64,000 nt of DNA, from the NCBI RefSeq assembly GCF_010119935.1, contig NZ_CP048209.1:5435501-5499500 (forward strand), read 5' to 3'. Within the stretch, counting starts at the first letter, position 1. Each line of letters starts with the position of its first letter. The notes under the pieces are model-generated. The model ran no database searches. It was not told where the DNA came from and saw nothing but the letters and a program-made list of their open reading frames with translations. Below are positions 61,946 through 64,000 of the stretch, in pieces. The position numbers and the translations under genes were made by a program. The stretch is from Paenibacillus lycopersici. GTDB lineage: Bacteria; Bacillota; Bacilli; Paenibacillales; Paenibacillaceae.

Positions 61946-63247
61946 ATGAAGAAAGTAGTAAGCGCATTTATTGCGGCAATCTGCTTACTCGGCTTATGCA
62001 TGCCGATTCAGGCGGAATCGGCGGCTTCCATTCATGCCACCGACCAATGGTCGCGGCAATCCGGTTATGCAGCGACAACGAAACCATCCATGAAGTGGAC
62101 GCTTCCTTTGAAGGGGGATGCCGACCGCTTCGTGATCGATTCCAAAGGCACGCTCTACGTACTTTCATCGGACCGGTTCTCGGTCATGCAACTGACGGCC
62201 GTCCTGCCATCGGGCAAAGTAAGCTGGACCAAGCCGATAACGGGCAATTGGGGCGTAGGGCTAGCGCTGGCGCAGGATAAATATTTGATCGTGCTCGGTT
62301 CATTGGGCACAGGGGGGAACTTCCATACCGACGATAACGGGAAAGATGATTACGATGGCTACGCAGCCGTGCTATCGAAATACGCAACCGACGGAACGCT
62401 GCTATGGGAGAGACAATTCGAAGATACATTCATTCATCCGACGACCAACAATGTCGCCGTAGACACCGATGGCATGATCGCGTTCTCGGGCGAATACACC
62501 TCCGTACTGCCAACCGTGCATAAAATTAGCGAACCGATTGATTTCAAGAAGGATCTGCAGGTCTTCCTCCTATCTTCGTCAGGCAAGCTGCTGGTTAGAA
62601 CATCGATCGAATCGACCAAAAACAATCCCCTTTTTCTCTCTTCGCCGGTTTTCATCAAAGGGCAATTGTATGTCACGAAGAGCAAGGGGTATTGGAAGAA
62701 AATCAGTAAAACGACTTCGATCGGGGCGACGGCTTCAGGAGAGGTATTGAAAATAAGCAAGCAAGGAACGGTGACGAAATTCTTTGCGTACCAAGGGAAT
62801 TATCACCATGCTGAGCCGGTTTATTATAATAATCGCATGTATCTGCTGAGCAAGGATCATGTCTATGTCCTTAATCTCGAGGGCAAATTAATGACGACGA
62901 TTCGAATAAGCGGTGTCGCGAACTGGAATCTGTCAATAAGCAAGAAAGGCGATCTCGTCGCAGGACAAGAAGTATTCCATTCGAATGGAAGCAAGCTGTA
63001 CAGGAGTCCGAACAATTTGATCCCTGTCAACGACATTACGATCGATAGCGGCAGCAACCTCATCTATCCGCGAGAGGATTTCACGGCCAACGAGCTGTCC
63101 GTCGTTTCTTATAACTATCGATCCAAGAAGTATAATTGGCAGCTGCCGATCGATCAATCGATAACCACCCCCGCAGTTATCGGGAACGACGGCACCGTTT
63201 ATATTGCGGGAAGCAAGCTTTTAGCCATCGGTCAGAAGACCTCATAG
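61946..63247 (+). CDS. Secreted PQQ-like beta-propeller protein
   Basis: 433 residues. Signal peptide (FIAAICLLGLCMPIQA, cut near residue 23). The rest is made of repeated beta-strand blocks with propeller features: FVIDSKGTLYVLSS, YAAVLSKYATDGTLLWER, VAVDTDGMIAFSGE, HVYVLNLEGKLMTTI and PAVIGNDGTVYIAGSKLLAI. No PQQ-binding residues can be assigned. GAGGGG ribosome site. It is somewhat less GC-rich than its neighbours. Likely a surface or secreted binding protein of unknown role. Confidence 0.8.
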   Translation: MKKVVSAFIAAICLLGLCMPIQAESAASIHATDQWSRQSGYAATTKPSMKWTLPLKGDADRFVIDSKGTLYVLSSDRFSVMQLTAVLPSGKVSWTKPITGNWGVGLALAQDKYLIVLGSLGTGGNFHTDDNGKDDYDGYAAVLSKYATDGTLLWERQFEDTFIHPTTNNVAVDTDGMIAFSGEYTSVLPTVHKISEPIDFKKDLQVFLLSSSGKLLVRTSIESTKNNPLFLSSPVFIKGQLYVTKSKGYWKKISKTTSIGATASGEVLKISKQGTVTKFFAYQGNYHHAEPVYYNNRMYLLSKDHVYVLNLEGKLMTTIRISGVANWNLSISKKGDLVAGQEVFHSNGSKLYRSPNNLIPVNDITIDSGSNLIYPREDFTANELSVVSYNYRSKKYNWQLPIDQSITTPAVIGNDGTVYIAGSKLLAIGQKTS

Positions 63248-63276
63248 CGGTTAGCGCGAACTGTTTGATCGCGAAG

Positions 63277-63313
63277 CATCGCCGAAGAGGCGTTCCTCGC
63301 TTTTTCGGCGATG
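63277..63313 (+). terminator. Hairpin after the propeller gene
   Basis: CATCGCCGAA / TTCGGCGATG, 10-bp stem with a 17-nt loop containing Ts. It lies 30 bp past the stop; moderate terminator candidate. Confidence 0.5.
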
Positions 63314-63315
63314 GT

Positions 63316-63344
63316 TTGATACGTCACCCCGCTTTCGGTATAGT
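63316..63344 (+). promoter_or_regulatory. Sigma-A promoter of the pseudouridine synthase gene
   Basis: TTGATA (63316-63321), 17-bp spacer, TATAGT (63339-63344), about 38 bp upstream of the ATG. Confidence 0.75.
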
Positions 63345-63381
63345 AAGAAGCAGATCGAACGTTTAGGAGCGTATAGGAACC

Positions 63382-64000
63382 ATGAACAAGAAACGTCCAT
63401 ATGAATCCGGCGCCGCGCCCGGCAAAGCGCCAGGCAAGACTGCGGCGGGCGGCACGTCGTCCGCGCGCGGCAAATCCGCGCCAGCCGGCGGCCGCGCGCG
63501 CTCGCATGCCAAGCCCGGAACAAGCCGGCCGGCGGCCCGGCCGGCTCCGGCCGCGAAGCCGCACGCCAAGCCCGCCGCACGCAGCTTCGCGGTGAAAGAA
63601 CCGGCGGAGCTGCTCGCCTTCCTGCTCGGGCATGTGACCGGCGAAGGCCGCAACGCCTTGAAAGCCATGCTGAGCCGCGGGCAAATCGCCGTCGACGGCA
63701 CGCCGTCGAAGATGTACAACCATCTGCTTCAGCCCGGCCAGACCGTTACCGTATCCAAGGAGCGCATCGCCGAGAAACCGCCGCTGATCGGGCTGACCAT
63801 CCTGCATGAGGACGATGACGTGATCGTCGTGCTCAAGGATGCGGGCCTCCTCTCCATCGCTTCCGAGCAGGAGAACGAGCTGACCGCCTACCGCCAGCTT
63901 ACGGCACATGTCCGCACGGCCGATCCGCGCAGCCGGATCTTCGTCGTCCACCGGCTGGACCGCGATACGTCCGGCGTCATGATGTTCGCGAAGAGCGAGC
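63382..64000 (+). CDS. RluA-family pseudouridine synthase, 3' end cut by window
   Basis: 206 residues are visible. Residues 1-70 are a Lys/Ala/Pro/Gly-rich basic tail. An S4-like RNA-binding domain follows (NALKAMLSRGQIAVDG). The catalytic motif is VVHRLDRDTSGVMMFAKS, with the Asp that attacks the uridine. Such enzymes modify rRNA or tRNA uridines. The long disordered basic extension is unusual compared with Bacillus members of the family. The rest of the gene is outside the window. Confidence 0.87.
   Translation, partial: MNKKRPYESGAAPGKAPGKTAAGGTSSARGKSAPAGGRARSHAKPGTSRPAARPAPAAKPHAKPAARSFAVKEPAELLAFLLGHVTGEGRNALKAMLSRGQIAVDGTPSKMYNHLLQPGQTVTVSKERIAEKPPLIGLTILHEDDDVIVVLKDAGLLSIASEQENELTAYRQLTAHVRTADPRSRIFVVHRLDRDTSGVMMFAKSE

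Overview
The window reads as chromosomal DNA of a GC-rich, endospore-forming Gram-positive of the Paenibacillus/Cohnella type (family Paenibacillaceae). This is inferred from several features: a sigI-rsgI pair, a YesM/YesN-type two-component pair beside a CUT1 sugar transporter without its own ATPase, an ilvB-ilvN-ilvC operon behind a T-box leader, an infC-rpmI-rplT operon with an attenuator leader and AUU start, the ytqA-ytqB pair, strong purine-rich ribosome sites and frequent GTG/TTG starts. No rRNA, tRNA, CRISPR array, prophage or intact insertion sequence was found. Coding density is high and most genes lie on the minus strand.

Layout. 1-4.5 kb: a cut gluconokinase gene, an AlkD-like repair protein, an MFS exporter and leucyl aminopeptidase. 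4.6-9.3 kb: two signalling modules on one strand. The first is a degenerate RsbT-like protein followed 3 bp later by a histidine kinase whose N-terminus looks like the RsbT-binding domain of RsbU. The second is sigma factor SigI with its anti-sigma factor RsgI. 9.4-13.7 kb: a small Cys-rich protein, a 2-Cys peroxiredoxin with a clear promoter and possible PerR box, leuB, and a DUF2339 membrane protein. 13.7-17.6 kb: two coding-like tandem repeats, a NarL-type two-component pair with a perfect 21-bp palindrome in its leader, and an intergenic array of eight 52-bp hairpin units. 17.6-21.5 kb: ilvC, ilvN, ilvB and a leucine-type T-box leader. 21.6-25.6 kb: an acetyltransferase, a glycine/proline/phenylalanine-repeat protein, a proline peptidase, and rplT-rpmI-infC.

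25.6-33.8 kb: two glycosyltransferases, a PAP2 phosphatase overlapping trmB antisense, the MnmL/MnmM-like tRNA wobble-modification pair, a VOC protein and mannose-6-phosphate isomerase. 33.8-34.8 kb: gene-free DNA full of hairpins and 51-bp-spaced repeats. 34.8-36.9 kb: a His-motif lipoprotein and a His-rich membrane protein. 37.2-46.6 kb: an alpha-galactoside locus (kinase, AraC-type regulator, binding protein, two permeases, GH36). 47-49.9 kb: a divergent GT39-like / GT2-DUF2304-SMR set resembling a three-component cell-surface glycosylation system. 50-64 kb: a DsbA-family protein, a DUF1349 protein, a lower-GC patch with an isochorismatase-like gene and an oligoendopeptidase remnant, a TetR/SDR pair, an aldo-keto reductase, a DUF4080 radical SAM protein, an HtrA-like protease with copper-amine-oxidase-type domains, an AraC regulator divergent from a phytanoyl-CoA-dioxygenase-like gene, a secreted beta-propeller and a cut RluA-family pseudouridine synthase.

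The two most notable signals are the predicted RsbT-pseudokinase / RsbU_N-histidine-kinase pair (4.6-6.4 kb) and the recurring intergenic elements built on a 51-52 bp period (16.6-17.4, 34.2-34.7 and 61.6-61.8 kb). Two copies of one of these, 27 kb apart, share nearly identical internal spacing.
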